Part shown: positions 44,001 through 59,000 of the stretch, in pieces | Layout of the letters: every line of letters starts with the position of its first letter | Numbering within the stretch: position 1 is the stretch's first letter | From: Oscarella lobularis | Taxonomy: Eukaryota > Porifera > Homoscleromorpha > Homosclerophorida > Oscarellidae | Direction of reading: 5' to 3' | DNA: 64,000 nucleotides | Assembly: GCF_947507565.1 (NCBI RefSeq) | Contig: NC_089175.1 | Location: 6,003,733 to 6,067,732 of the forward strand | Program-made: the position numbers and the translations under genes | Notes under the pieces: generated by a model | Seen by the model: only the letters and a program-made list of their open reading frames with translations | What the model was told of the DNA's origin: nothing | The model's database searches: none

Positions 44001-47000
44001 TTGTCCCGTTGCAGCGAACTCCATGCTTCCCGGACTGCCGCCCGTTTCGCGCAGCGCAAGCGCCGTCGCTCGTCGCCGGCGCAAATTCAGACTGCGTTCG
44101 ACTAAACGACGTTTCGTCGCCGTACGACATTTCACCAATTGAGTCATCGCTTCTTCCAGTGCCGCTTCCTCCGCGTGGATTCCGAACGCCGTGCCGGCTC
44201 CGCCGCCGCGTGATTCCGTCATAACTCGCTTGAAAGAGTTCAGACATTCGACAACGCGTTCCTCGCACGCCAATTCGTTTGCATCGAGAAGCGACTCGAA
44301 TCCGCCGCCGCACGGCGTCGCTTCAGCGCCGTGCGCTCCCGTCACAACGACTTGTTCGCCCGAGTAAGAATCCCGCGCAACGTCGCCGAGAAGAATCGGT
44401 TTTCCCTGCGAAGCACAGCCGCCAATCGGCACAACGCGTCCCGTCGTCGCATCGATGCGAACGCCGACGATTGGAACGATGGAATCCGAAGCGACGTCGC
44501 GCATCATTCCGCCGATTTCGATCGGAATCGGTAGTCCCGTAACGGGATCATTGTGAACGCCGCCGACAGGTAAAAGCGTATCGCCGTCGGGATGAATCGT
44601 CACGGCGAGAATCGGCACATGTTGACCGCTCGCGTGATCGGCCATCGGATGATTGTAATGCATGTCCGATCGTTTCTCCAGCGTTTGAAGCGTCGTCGCC
44701 ACGGGATGATCCGTTCGCGGATCGACGGGATACGGCACGTAAGGAATGAGCGGTTCCTGTGGCACGGCGGCGTCGGCGCTTCCGCTATCCGCCGTGAAAA
44801 CGATTCGTGCCGTGATGGGATCGAAGGCGACTGATCCGTCGATCGGGACCATTTTCCCCGTGCGCGGATGAAGAACGAAGTCGCGCGGAACGACGATCGC
44901 TTGGTTGCGGTTTGCGTTGAGCATACGCGCTTCTGGCGCCGCGCCGAGGAGACCCGTGACGGGATCGAGAACGACGCCGCCTGCGTCGATCGAACGCGCC
45001 GCGCCGTCCGGACCGACGAGACGATCGATTGGGATTGGTTCGAGAGTTTTCGGATCGACGAGCGGCGAGCCGATCGTGCCGCCGTTGACGACGCCGAGAC
45101 GACGGCATTCGTCGGCGTGAGTCGTCGATATCGATTGGAGAAGAGCGTCGACGCGTTGGCCGGCGTCCGAGTCTGTGACGTCGTTGAGAAGACGAGTCGC
45201 TTCGGCGACGGCGGCGGAGACGGCGACCTGGTGCTCGCGTCGGTGTAACATGTCGACGTCGTGGAGACGCTGCTGTTCTTCGACGACGGCGAGATAGTCG
45301 CGACCGACCGCCTGGCGACGAGCGAGTTCGTCTTCGAGCTATGAAAAATGTGTTAGGTACTCTTTTATTGATTGCGGTACTGAAGGACTTTATTTCTCTA
45401 CCTCTGTTGCTTTGTCGTCGTAGTCTCTCAAGTCTCGCTGCGAAGCGAGATCTGATCTTCCCTTCAAGTTGAGCTTCGCGACCCAGAATCCTTTTAGAGA
45501 CTCCGTCTGCGAGGCGATTTTTTGATAGAGTGATTTGACCTAGTTTATAAGAAGAGAATGAACAAAAGGATTGATTATCTATGTATAGGGGTGAGGAGTA
45601 GCCTATGACTCATAAGTATTACTGAAAACATGGTAGAGGTGAGGAGTAGCTTATGACTCATAAACAATACTGAAAACATGGGAATAAGGGTGTGGAGTGG
45701 CCTATGACTCATAAACAATACTAAAAACATGGGCATAGGGGTGAGGAGTAGCTTATGACTCATAAATAATACTGAAAACTAGGGCATAGAGGTAAGGAGT
45801 ATAACCTATGACTCATAAATATAAAAGAAAACGTGAGCATAGGGGTGAGAATAAATTTAAGTGAAAACTAGGCTTTAGGGGGGTGAGGAGTAGCCTATGA
45901 CTCATAAATAGAAATGAAAGCTAGGGTATAGGGGTAGCCTATGACTTATAAATAATACTTTACGCTTACTTCGTTTTTCTGCTGGTCGATTTTTCCCGTG
46001 ACTTTTCGACTCTGCTCCGACAAGTTCTGATAGAATGTCTCAACGCTAAATGCCTCCATATCGACTTGTTTGTCGTAATCCCAGAACTCGTCATCTTCCT
46101 CAGCCATCACAGTGCCTGATATAATCAATCGCGAATCAATCGATTGCTCCGAAATTTGTTTACCATCAGCTGGTGAACTCTCAAACTCCATGTTGCGATG
46201 ATATCGTTTGACGTTGTGAAGAGTCGATCCCTTCGAAGAGTAGTCCTCAAACGGATACTTCTGAGCCAATTGACGATATTTGGGATTCTTGTACAGAACC
46301 TTCTTCCACCCGTGCACCCGAAACAGAAGCTAGAAAACGGTAAAAAAATCAATAGAAAAACCCAGCTAGAGTACGTACCAGGGCGATGCACATTATGAAG
46401 ACGAGAACGATGCCGCCTCCGACCATGCTGAATATGAGAATCCAATCCGGTTCGGTGAGAAGATCGGGCTCGTTTCGCACGCCCACGGAAACGACAGAGC
46501 GTGGTGTGAGCGGCTGGAAAACGCCTTCGTTCGGACATTGCGCTCCCTCGGACATAATTCTCACGTACTGTAAAAAAGAAGTTTAATTAATAATAATACT
46601 GAGGAAATTTTTTGTTTGCTCGCCATTCGCTTTTCCGTTTCGTTTTGCATTTTGAAGGCGTACGTTCCCGAGTCGGTGAACCGAAAGGCGAAAAGAGTGA
46701 TATTCGACTCGGCAGACAGTCGCAAATTTTCGTCCAATTCGTCGAACTTCCCGTGATCGAAATTGGGATTCGAATTCCATAGATTATCCTTGTCGTAGCG
46801 CGGAAAATATTCCTGCGTGACCGACCAGACGAGCGTGCGACCCAACGTGAGACAAGCGAGCGGATCCGTAAGTCCCGTCAGCGCGGCGGCGCCGACGACG
46901 GGCGCCGCTCGACGCCGACGACGCCGTCCAACTGAAGTCCCCGGTTCGACGTCGCTGAACAAAGCGGCAATGTCTTCGGGTTCGGCATCGTAAACGCCGG

Positions 47001-50000
47001 TAACGCCTTCACCTGAAATAAAAGGATTCTTTTAGTTGATGTATACGTGATGAAGTGAGGACTCACTGTCTGCTACTGCAAGTGGTATGCTTATTGCGGT
47101 GCCGTCTAGTTCGTCGCAGCCCGCCTGGCTGAAAACTTCGGAATTTCCCAACCGGCCTTCAAGTTCCGTTGCAGTATAATTCGCCTAAGAAAAAGGGATT
47201 TTATTTAGTATAGTATTATTATTCAATTAAATAATTGAAACTTACGATTTGTACTCCGTCGCTGTAGACGATCAATACGGGTGGGCCAGGATCTTGACAT
47301 TCGAATTTCAAAACTGCCTCCGATCGCCGACGACAGTCGCTGTCGCATAGCAACTCGAGATTATCAACCTAGGCAATTCCAATCACGCAAAACTCAACAT
47401 AGCATGTACGTCCATACCTCGCATTCGCAAAGACCTTTCTCAGTATTAAATCCCTTGTATCTGTCTGCACCGCACAACTAAAAATAAAAAAATAATAAGT
47501 ATACATTATGAGTGTGAATTTTATTCTTACAGCTAAGCAATATGTTTCCCATTCAGCTGTCGTTCGACATATTCCATTGGTGTCTCGCGCACTTCCCTCC
47601 GAACAAAGATCATAAATGATACGAACGCAATCCTTCTCCCGACCGTCTCGCACTTCATAGCCAGGCATGCAAGGACAAGTTCGATCGCTAGGCTAAAAAT
47701 CAAAAATAAAAATAATCAATACTATATTCTAAGTACGTCGCGAGTTTCAACATACCTGAAACTCTCTTCCTTCTCCCGTACACGTACAATGCGTGTTTCC
47801 AACTCCGGTCGCAAAAGCTTCCGAACCGCAGCCGAAACACGCCGCCAATCCCGGCCTATTTCCGTAATTATTCTCCCTGCACGGCACGCAATCGCTCTCA
47901 TTCCCCGCCCTCTCGAACGGCTGATAGGAACCGGCGGGACACGCGTACGGACGCGGCGACGCTTCGGGGCAATAATACCCGATCGGACAAACGTAGGATC
48001 GCGTCGTCGGATACCCGTTATCCGTCCCGTTGCGCGACGGTTCGTCGGACGTCGCGCCGGCGTGACAAACGACGCCGGGACGGCACGGATAGTAGGCGAG
48101 TCGTTGAGGATGATTGCAATAGTAACCGGGCGGACAGATGTAGCAAGTCGTTTCAAAAAGATCATTCGTCGCGTTTTCCGGCGACCAGTAGCCGAGCGGA
48201 CAGACGAGCGGTTTCGCGGCGCCGCTCACGAGTAGCGGATCGCCGCACGCGTAACCGGGACAATAGTGCCCAGGCGGACACGGCGTCGGCACCGACGAAT
48301 TCTCCGGGCAATAGAATCCGCCCGGACACGGTCGCTCCGTTTTCGATTGATTGCAATAAAATCCCGGCTGACAACGACGATAGAGCGACGAACCGGACGG
48401 ACAATAGGATCCTTCAGGACACTCGTACCCAATCGTCGTCGCATTCGTATCGGGACAATAACGACCCGCCGGACACTCGTGGCACTCCATGACGTCACGA
48501 GCACCCGTCGACGCGCGATACGTTCCCGCCGGACACGGTTCCGGCACCATGACCGCTTCCTCGCAATAGTGTCCAATAGGACAAGCGCTCGTGTTATAGT
48601 GCGGCATGCCGCGATCTAAGCACCAGTATCCGGCCGGGCACGGCGTGCACGTGTTTCGATTCGAAGCGCCGATCGTATCCGAGTACGTTGCCACGGGACA
48701 CGGCGTTTTCGTTTCGTTGTACGGGCAATAGAAGCCGGGCGGACACGGATGCGGATACGGATCGTCGCCCGTGCATATGTTCCCGCTCGGACACACGTGA
48801 CAGTCGTCGACGCTTTTCGCTCCGACGATATTGATGTAGAGATCGCGTGGACACAGACGCGGTATTGTCGTTCCGTTCGGGCAATAGAATCCGTACGGGC
48901 ACGGTTCGCCGCCCGTTTCGTTTACGCCGTCCGGCGTTGGTGAGAAACTCGCGTTGTAGCAGATGTAACCGGCGTAGCAAGAGTCGACGATTTTTCCCAA
49001 TAGGCAATATTGTCCCGGCGGGCATTGATTGCATTCGCTCGCCGCTTTCAAACCGAACGCGTCGTCGTCCGTGTAGAAACCGTCAGGACAGAATGGCGGA
49101 TAGCCCGTTCCCGCTGGACAGTATTTACGCGCCGGACACACAACGGGATTCGTTTCGTTCCATAGACAGAATCTTCCCGGCGGACATTCGTCGCAAACGG
49201 CAGCTCCGCTGCGAGAGAAATTCCCCGGCGGACACCCCAGTGGTATAGACGATCCCTCGGGGCAATAATGACCAGATGGACACTCGTACTCGCTAGGCTG
49301 AGACACTCTAATTTTCGCATCGCTTGGACAGTAGTATCCGCCGGCGCAAGGCCCACTTGGCGCCGCCTGACCACGCTCTTCGCAATACGATCCCGGCGAA
49401 CAAGGCAGGCATTCGTTCATCGCTTTCAGTCCAGAATTCGGCGCTATCGTTCCCTCGGGACACTGACTCGCATTCCTCGTTCCCTCTTCGCAATAGTGAC
49501 CAGGTGGACACAACTCGGGCGTAGCGCTGCGTGCTCCACCGCGACAAAGATAACCAGCACTGCAAATTCCGTCTGGGATGTCGAGTCCCGAAACGCTGCA
49601 ATACTCGCCCGGTGGACACGACTTGCACTCGTCGGCACGCGCTAATCCAGTCACGTCAGAAAACGATCCGGCGAGACACGGAATGCCGCGCGAAGACGCG
49701 ACGGGACAGTAGTGGCCTGTGGGACACGGTTCCGGGTTGACGATTCCTCGCACGGGACAGACGTAGCGTTCAGGACAGAGAAAGCATTTTCCGAGACCCG
49801 TTTGGTTGCTGTACGTTCCGTTTTCGCAGGGCGTCGGGCTCAAATCGCCGGCATTGCAAAAGAATCCGACTGGGCAAATGTAACCGGTAACGTTATCGCT
49901 GGGCGCTGACTGGAAGGCGCCGCCCGTGCATATATAACCGGGGTCGCATTCGGAAAGGTTCTTCGAGACGCCGTCGCCGATGCAGAAGAAGCCTGGATCG

Positions 50001-53000
50001 CACGGGGTGCAATCGCTTTGACGCGTGTTTAATGATTTAGCCGAGAATGTTCCGCGCTCGCACGGAATCGGATCGTCGCTTCCTTCGGGGCAGTAGTGCC
50101 CGGGTGGACACTCGCCTTCGGGCGGATTCGGTACCGTATTTCCGCCCTTGCAGAAGTAGCCGGAATTGCAAAGGCCAACGGGATGCGTGAGACCCTTTCG
50201 ACTGCAGTGCATCCCCGCGGTGCAAATCGTACATTGGGTAGCGTTCACGAGACCAGGGACGTTACTGAACGTTCCCTCAGGACACGGAAACTCTTCAGCA
50301 AAGCGAGTTCCTGTTGGACAATAGTGTCCCGGCGGGCACGTCGAGTTTGTATACAAGACAACTGGCTCGAGTCGATTGTCGCAGAAATAGCCCGCCTCGC
50401 ATATTTTACAGCTATTCGTCTGAAGTTCGTTTTGATAATATCCCGAATCACATCGAATCGGACTCGCCGAGCCGGTCGGACAATAATGCCCGAGCGGACA
50501 ACCGTAATCGATAGGCGACGATACATTCTGTCCCGACGGACAATAGAATCCGTCGTCGCATTCACCCGACACGACGTTTCTTCCGTAGCCGCTGCAATAC
50601 TTTCCTGCTGGACACGAATTGCAATCCGATTCGGAACGACCACCTTCGGTTTGGAGATACGTTCCCGGTGGACACGGATCGGGCAAAGAGCTTCCCATTT
50701 CGCAATAAAATCCCGACCAACATATATTCTGTCGCGGAGTCGTCGATCCGTTCACGCAAAAATAGCCGGCGTCGCAATACCCCGTCGGCAAGGCGAGACC
50801 CGACTCGTTGCAGTACATTCCGTCGGTGCACGTAATCGGTTCGTACGAGCCGGCGGGACAATATTGTCCCGCCTTGCATTGTCCGCCGCTGAGCGGTGAA
50901 GCGGGTCGCGGTTCGTTGGCGCCGCCGCTGCAATACCATCCGGCGTCGCAGTCCCCGATTGGTAGAGACATTCCCGCGTACGGACAATATTGCCCCGGGG
51001 TGCATCCGAAACAATGGTCGTCGCTATGACGACGAGTGAGATTATTAAACGTTCCTGGTGGACACGGAAACGCGTGCGCGTTCTCGGTTCGTAGAGGGCA
51101 GTAGTAACCAGTTGGACACGGCGTCTCCTCGAACGTGATCGATCCTTCGAGGCAGTAGTATCCCGCCGGGCAGTCGACGCATTCGCTTTGGCCTTCGTGA
51201 CCGTTATACGTTCCGTTGACGCACGGCAACGGCGTTCCAGTCCCGTTGGGACAATAGTGTCCTTTGGGGCATATTGCGCCGATACTTGGAAAAGCGCCAC
51301 ACGTGAGCGAATCACCCGAACCACCGGACCCTTCTTCTTCTATGACAAGATCGCTTCCGTTAGAAACTGTTGGATTCGGAACGGCGATCGCCTGCGTGCA
51401 GTAATAGCCGCCGTAGCACAGTCCCGTCGGTTCGGTGAGAGCCGGTACGAGACAATAGCTACCGGGATCGCACGGCGTGCATTCTTCGACGACAGTTAGT
51501 CCGGTCGTGTTTCCGTACGTGCCGGCTGGACACGCCCTCCAATCTCTCCCCGTTTCCAGTGGACAATAGTAACCCCTCGGACATGATCGAATATTCAGCG
51601 AAGCGTTTGACGACACGATAGGTAGACAATAAAATCCCGCCGGACAGCTCTTACACTCCGACGTTCCGTTTCGATCCGTATAGAGTCCAGAGGGACACGG
51701 AAGCGGTTGAGGACTTCCGCGCGGACAGTGCCTGCCGTAAGGGCAGATGTAATCGACAGGCGACGACGTTTCCATGCCGTCGGGACAATAGTAGCCCGGA
51801 TCGCAATCGCCCGTCGGAGTGACGAGACCCGTTCGAGCGCAGAATTTCCCCGCCGTACACGAAGTGCATTGCGGCTGGGCGGAAAGTCCGGTCGCATTCG
51901 AATACGTTCCCTTCGGACATTCGATTGGAGTTCCTCGACCCGTTGGGCAATAGTGGCCTTGTGGGCAAAGTTCTGCGTCGTTGCGATGCGATCCAATAGG
52001 ACAATAGTAGCCGGCTTTGCATGATCCCGACGTTTGCGTCTGATTCGCGCCCGCGCAGTATTCTCCCGCCGTGCACGGTCGACACTCGGTGACGTTGTGC
52101 AGACCCGACGTCGGACTGTACGTTCCGCGTGGACACGAAACGGGAGAGTCGGTTCCAACTGGACAATAGAATCCGGCAGGGCAAACGTCGGCTCGAACGC
52201 CCAAACCCGGCGTCGTCGTATGCGATTGAGATCGACAGAAGTAACCGGCGGCACACTGATTCGACGGTTCGACGAGACCGGCACTTTCGCACGCGTCGCC
52301 GCCAGTGCACGGCGTACAATCGTTCCTCGCTTGGAGTCCCTCGATATTGCTAAAGAAACCGGAAGGACACGGGAACTCCTTCGCATACGTCGTCCCCGCC
52401 GGACAATAATGCCCCGCGGGACACGTGTAGTTCTGCGCGTGGACGATGGGACCGCGCAGGTCGTCGCAATAGAACCCGGCGGGACATTCCTTACACGTCC
52501 ACTGACCGCGTTCGTTCTGATACGTCCCAGCGTCGCACGGTGTCTCCTTCTCGCTACCCGTCGGGCACTTGTGACCCGCCGAGCAGTTATACGACGACGG
52601 CGTCTCTGTTGTTTGACCGCCAGGACAGTAATAGCCTCCCGCGCATTTTCCCTTCGGACGCGGAAGTCCGACGGCGTCGCAATAGTACCCCGGCGTGCAT
52701 TCGATGCAGTCTAGAACGCTTTCAGAGCCGGTGACGTTGAGGAAGTATCCTTGGGGACATCCTCGTTCGACGCTGCTTCCTTCCGGGCAGTAGTGGCCTT
52801 CCGGGCAAACGTTGCCTGTGATTCCGTCTATAGGTTGACTTACGTTCGCTCCCTTCGTGCAGTAATGTCCAGCCGCGCAAAGTGCCGTCGGTAAGGCAAG
52901 ACCGGTTGTATGACAATAATAGCCAGGATCGCAAATAACTGGCGATTGGGATTTTTCAGGACAGTAATATCCCGGTTGACATAATCCGCCGTTGATCGAG

Positions 53001-56000
53001 TCCATCGGTTGAACGGCACCACTGCTGCAGTACCATCCGGCGCTGCAATTTCCCGTTGGTTTCTCTAGCCCAGTTCCCTGGCAATACATTCCCCCTGTGC
53101 AGTCTTTACAAGCGTCAATAGATTTGCTTCCAAGTAGTCGATTGAACGTTCCGTTGGGACAGGCGAATTCGTTTGGATCGGTCGTTCCGGCGGGACAGTA
53201 ATAACCGCGTGGACACACGCCGCTCACGTAGGAAATCGTTCGCGAATAGCAGTAGTAGCCGGGCGGGCAAATATCGCATTCTTCTCGTCTCGATTCGTTG
53301 TTGTAAGTTCCGGGATCGCAATCGATCGGAGCGACGCTTCCATTCTTGCAAAACGTCCCTGGCGGACACGCGTTGCCGATGTTCGGATGAACGGAGCAAT
53401 TGCGACTCGCAACACTCTCCGGATTAGGTACGGAGACGCCGGACTCGCAATAATATCCCTTCCAGCATAGTCCCGTTGGCTCGCGAAGACCTGGAGTACC
53501 GCAATATTTCCCAGCATCGCACGGCGTGCAGTCGGCCGCTTTTCCGAGCCCCGTTCGATTACCGTACGTTCCCGCCGGACACGGGATCCAATCCAAAGCC
53601 GTTCCTATAAGACAGTAGTAGCCCTGAGGACATGGTAGCTGATTTAGCGTCGCATTTTCCGCTGTTACGGAAAGACAATATTTTCCCGCGCGACACGCTT
53701 CGCACGTCGAAGCGCCGGGACGATCGGTGTACGTGCCGCCGGCGCATTGTCGCGGCGCAGCGCTTCCGAGCGGACAATGAAGTCCCGTTGGGCATTCGTA
53801 ATCCGCCGGTTTGCTCGCGTTCATTCCAGGAGGGCAGTAGTATCCCTCCGAACAAGGCCCCGTTGGCTTTGTCAGTCCAGGCGTCTCGCAATATTTCCCG
53901 CGAGTGCACGGTCGACATTCGGCGGCTGACGTGAGATGAGTTACGTTAGAAAACGATCCTGGTGGACACGGTAGAGGATAGGGCGATCCCATTGGACAAT
54001 AATGCCCTTCGAAGCAAATTTCTTCCGTAGCTGATGACGATCCTTCGGGACAGTAGTATCCAGGCGTACATTCTCCGCTCGTATTTGTCAATCGAACTGA
54101 TCCGCAGAAGTGACCTTCGGTACAATTTTCGCATTGATCTCTATTGAATAGTCCTTCTTGATTGCTGTACGTTCCTTTCGGACACGGATTCGGCTCGTCT
54201 GTTCCTTCGGGACAATAATGCCCCGCTGGACAAACATTCGCATTGGGGCCCTCTTCGGGTGTCGACGATTTGGCTCCCGATCGACAAAAGTAACCAGGAC
54301 TACACAAAGCGAAAGAAGAGTCCAGGCCAGCAAGCGGACAATAGTATCCAGGTAAACAGGGACTGCATTGCTCTTCTTCCCGTAGTCCCGTCAAAGAATT
54401 ATACGTTCCATTAGGACAAGGATACTGCTCGGCGTATTTCGTCCCATTGGGACAATAATACCCAGTCGGACACTCGGTATTATTGAAATAGACGACAGGA
54501 TTATCGCTGCTGTCGCAGTAGTATCCCTCCGGACACACCTTGCACGTCGACTGCGCTTCTTCGTCTTGATAGGTCCCAGAGAAACATCGTCTCGGCGCAA
54601 TGCTTCCCTCGACGCAATAGTGTCCTTTCGTGCACGCAAAGGCGGTTCGACTTCTCTGCTGCGACGGACAGTAGTATCCAGGCGCGCACAAACCCGTCGG
54701 CACTTCCAATCCGCGTCGATCGCAGTAGTGTCCTTGTTTACACGGCAAGCAGTCGGACAACGATTCGTGTCCCGTTGTGTTTAGATAAAATCCTTCTGGG
54801 CAAGGCGTTGGTAGTCCAGACTGCACTGGACAATAATTCCCGCGCGGGCAAACGCCGCTGCTCGGACGCGGCGACGATGATCCACGCTCGCAGAAGTATC
54901 CCGCGTCGCACGGCGCAGTGACGTTGCCCTGACCGCGCGCATGGCAATAAAATCCCGCATCGCAGGCGATCGGCGCATACGACCCGACTGGACAATACTC
55001 ACCCGCTTGACACTCGCCTCCGTGCGTGAGCGATTGCGGTACAGACGCGCCAAGCGTGCAGAACCAACCCGACGCACATTTACCAGTCGGTTCCGACAAA
55101 CCGAATCCTTGGCAGTATTCGCCAGGCGTACAATTCGCGCAAGCCGATAGACTTTGGCTTCCAGTGCGATTATTAAACGTTCCTTCGGGGCATGGAAATT
55201 CCGTGGAGAAAGTCGTGTTGACGGGGCAGTAGTGCCCCGACGGACAGGCGTTTTCTTCGTAGGTCGTCGCCCCTTTGAGACAGTAGTACCCAGTCGGACA
55301 ATCGTGACACGAACTCGCGTGCGTCGTATTGGAAAACGATCCCGCCGGACAGGCGATCGGATACGCGGTTCCCTCGGGGCAGTAGTGACCGACAAAACAA
55401 GGCCCAGCGACTTCTTCGTGATAACGACACGTCGACGATTGATTTTTCCCGACGAATGTTTCGGCACCGGTGAAGTTTTGCGTCGTTGGTTTATCCGTCG
55501 TCGCCGCGCTCCAGCAATAGTATCCCGCGCCGCACGAACCCGTCAGCGTCGTTTGACCTTCCGCTTTGCAATACATTCCCGCGTCACAAGGTGTACACTG
55601 CTTCTCTTCAAAGAGACCCTCTTGATTGCTATACGTTCCGACGGGACAGGCAATCCAGTCTCCTCCCGTTCCTGCTGGGCAGAAGTATCCCGAGGGACAA
55701 ATTTCGTAGGGATCGCAGGGACAACTTTCGTAGGGATCGCCTGTAAAATTAAATGTCACTGGTAGGCAATAATATCCTTGGGGACAAACGTCGCATCCAG
55801 CGCGACCCGTTTCGTTCGTATACGTTCCCGGCGCGCAGCTGAGCGGTTCGGCGCTTCCTCTCGGACAGCGAAGACCTCGCGGGCAAATGTATTCTGCGGG
55901 TTTAGATATTTTCTGGCCTTCTGGGCAGTAGTATCCTGGATCGCATGCTTCCGTTTCGCTGCATTCGCCGCCGCTGCAGTAGAATCCCGGAGTACACGAC

Positions 56001-59000
56001 TTGCATTGAGACTCGTTCTTTAAACCAGTGTAAGGATTGAAAGTTCCCGACGGACAGGGAGTCGGAATTTCGCTCTGCGTTGGACAGAAATTTCCCGTAG
56101 GACAAATTTCCCACGTTGGTGTAAAAGCCGATCCGTTGCAGTAGTATCCCGCGTTGCACGGCGTCGAAAACGCCGACAGGCCCGTCTGACCGCAATAGAA
56201 CCCAGGCGGACAACCCAAACAATCCGACACCTCTCCTTTTCCCTCGAAAGGATTATACGTTCCGAGAGGACATTTCGTCGGCACGACGCTTCCTTCAGGA
56301 CAATAGTTTCCACTCGGACATATATCAGCGTCGTCGCCTTGATTCGGCGTGGACGAATTAGCACCGCGCGCGCAGAAGTATCCCGCCGTGCAGTCACCTT
56401 CCGGATAGACGAGTCCAATTCGATCGCAATACTTTCCGCCGTCGCAAGGGAAACACGCGGCGAGACCGCTCTGATTTGCAAACGTTCCACTCGGACACGG
56501 ATGTTCCTTGTCGAATTGCGTACCGGCTGGGCAGAAGTAGCCGGGCGGACACGACGATTCGTTGAAGTTGACGACGAGCGATAGCGTCGTGTCGCAGAAA
56601 TAGCCGGCAGGGCACGTCAAACAGGACGATTTTCCCGTCGAATTTTGATACGTGCCGCGACGACATCGTTCAAACGAGCTGCTTCCCAACACACAGAAAT
56701 GTCCTTTTGGGCAAACGTATGTTGACGGGTCTGGTCGATGTTGACGCGGTGGACAATAATAGCCTAGATCGCACGGTCCCGTTGGTTCGGTTAAGCCGTA
56801 ACCGGCGCAATACGATCCACTGCTACAGCTTAGACAATCCGATTCGTTTGTATTCCGCGTGGCGTTGCTGTAAGTCCCAGGCGGACATGCCGTCTCGTTG
56901 ACGCTTCTCGATGGACAGTAGTGACCGGCGTGGCACGCGTCGCCCGTTGCGCCGTCAGTAGGCGTCGACGTCACAGCACCAAGCGTGCAATAATACCCGG
57001 CGCTGCAATCGCCTGTCGGTTCAGCCAAATATTTCTGATCGCAGTAAAATCCGCCGGTGCACGGTAACGGATTCGAGGATCCTTCCGGGCAGAATTCTCC
57101 CTCGCGACAAAATCCGCCGCCGTCTTCCGTTCGATTCGGTCGCGCCGTCGAGCTTCCGCCGCTGCAGTACCACCCGTCGCTGCACAAGCCGCTCGGCGTC
57201 GCCAATCCTTCGTTAGCGCAGTATTGTCCCGGCAAACACGAAAGACACCCAGTCTCATTTCGTCGTTTCGTTTGATTATTAAACGTTCCCTTTGGACACG
57301 GTTTCGCGTACGGCGTCTTCGTACCCGCAGGACAGTAGTGGCCTCGCGGACAGAGCTGCGACGCGAACGTCACCGATCCAGCCAAGCAGTAGTACCCAGC
57401 CGGACAGACGAGACATCGACTCAACTGCAACGTCGGCGCAAAACTTCCCGGCGCGCACGGCCGCGGCGTAGCCGATCCTTCAGGACAGTAGTGCCCGACG
57501 GGACAGACGCCGCCTTCGCCCGCTTGCCCGTAGCTACAGTTCGTCGAATTCGAAGTAGATCCGTTCGTAGGCTTGCTTCTATCCATACCGTGCTTGCAAT
57601 AGAATCCAGCCGCGCAGTTTCCCGTGTAATTCGTCGCCGCCAACGCGTCGCAATACTTTCCGCCGTCGCAGGCGCGACACTGAAGCACGTCGGCGAGACC
57701 TTTTTCGTTACTGTACGTGCCGCGAGGACACGATAGCCAATTGTATCCCGTTCCGCGCGGACAGTAGTATCCTTCGGGGCACTGCGCCGTCAGGAGACCC
57801 TCGACGCAATACCATCCCGCCGGACACGTGTAACACACCGCCGCTTGAGAATGATTCGTATACGATCCGTTTGAGCAGATAATCGGATCGGCGGTTTTTT
57901 CGGGACAGAAGTGTCCGATGGGACACTCTAAGCCTAAAGGAGCGGCGACTGATTGACCTTCTGGGCAGTAGTAGCCTGCATTGCATGGTCCTGTGGGCGC
58001 TGTTAAACCCGTATCGTTGCAGTAATATCCTCGCGAGCATTTCGTGCATTGAGAACTCGATTCGAGTCCAGGCGTGTTAGAGAAATGACCGGCTGGACAG
58101 CCGATGGGATCGACTGTTCCTTCGGGGCAATATCTACCAGGAGTACAGAGATTCGACACGTTGGAGATGGAGCCTGATAAGCAGAAATAACCCGGTGAAC
58201 ATGGACCGGTTGGTGCCGTCAATCCTGACGTTTCGCAGTAGAGTCCTTCGGTGCACGATAAGCACTCGCTTTCTTCTTTCAATCCCGTGAAATTGCTGAA
58301 CGTCCCCGGCGAACAAGGCTCCGGCTCGATAGTTCCATTGACGCAAAAGTGACCGACTGGGCAAATATCGGCTTGAACGCCTTGAGCCGGATTAGGTCTC
58401 CTTGCACCGATTCTGCAGAAATATCCCGCCGAGCATTCGCCCGCGGGCGACGTCAAACCCTCGCGATCACAATACTTTCCGGCACTGCACGGCGTGCATA
58501 GACTCGACGCATTGAGTCCGAGACGATCGCTAAACGTGCCTACAGGACAACCGTACTGCGACCCGTATTCCGTTCCCTCCGGACAAAAATAGCCGGCCGG
58601 ACACGGAGTGTCTTGATATCGAACGACAGCGGAGACGGTATTATTGCATACGAATCCAGCCGGGCATATTTTGCATAGAGCTTGACCGACTTCGTCTTGA
58701 TACTCGCCGGGTAGACATCGTATTTCCTGCGCGCTTCCGCGCGGGCAGAAGTGACCTTTCGGACATATGAACGTTGGAGGATTCGACACGGCTCGTCCAG
58801 AGGGACAATAGTAACCGAAATCACAGTTAGCCGTCGGTTCCGTCAAGCCGTAGTCGTGGCAATACGTTCCCGGCGTGCACGAATGACAGTCGTCCGCTTT
58901 CGTATTTCCCGTCGCATTGGTAAACGTTCCTGGAGGACAATTCGTCGGAGATGAAGAATTCGACGGACAGTAGCTTCCTGGCGGACATTCGTCGCCTGTT

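Noticed and set aside
43546-45248. Arg-rich frames overlapping the DPxTG region
   Set aside because: Low-complexity antisense or offset readings of a GC-rich real exon; no family features.
45585-45959. CRISPR-like array
   Set aside because: Units are contiguous minisatellite repeats without unique spacers and lie in an intron of an animal gene.
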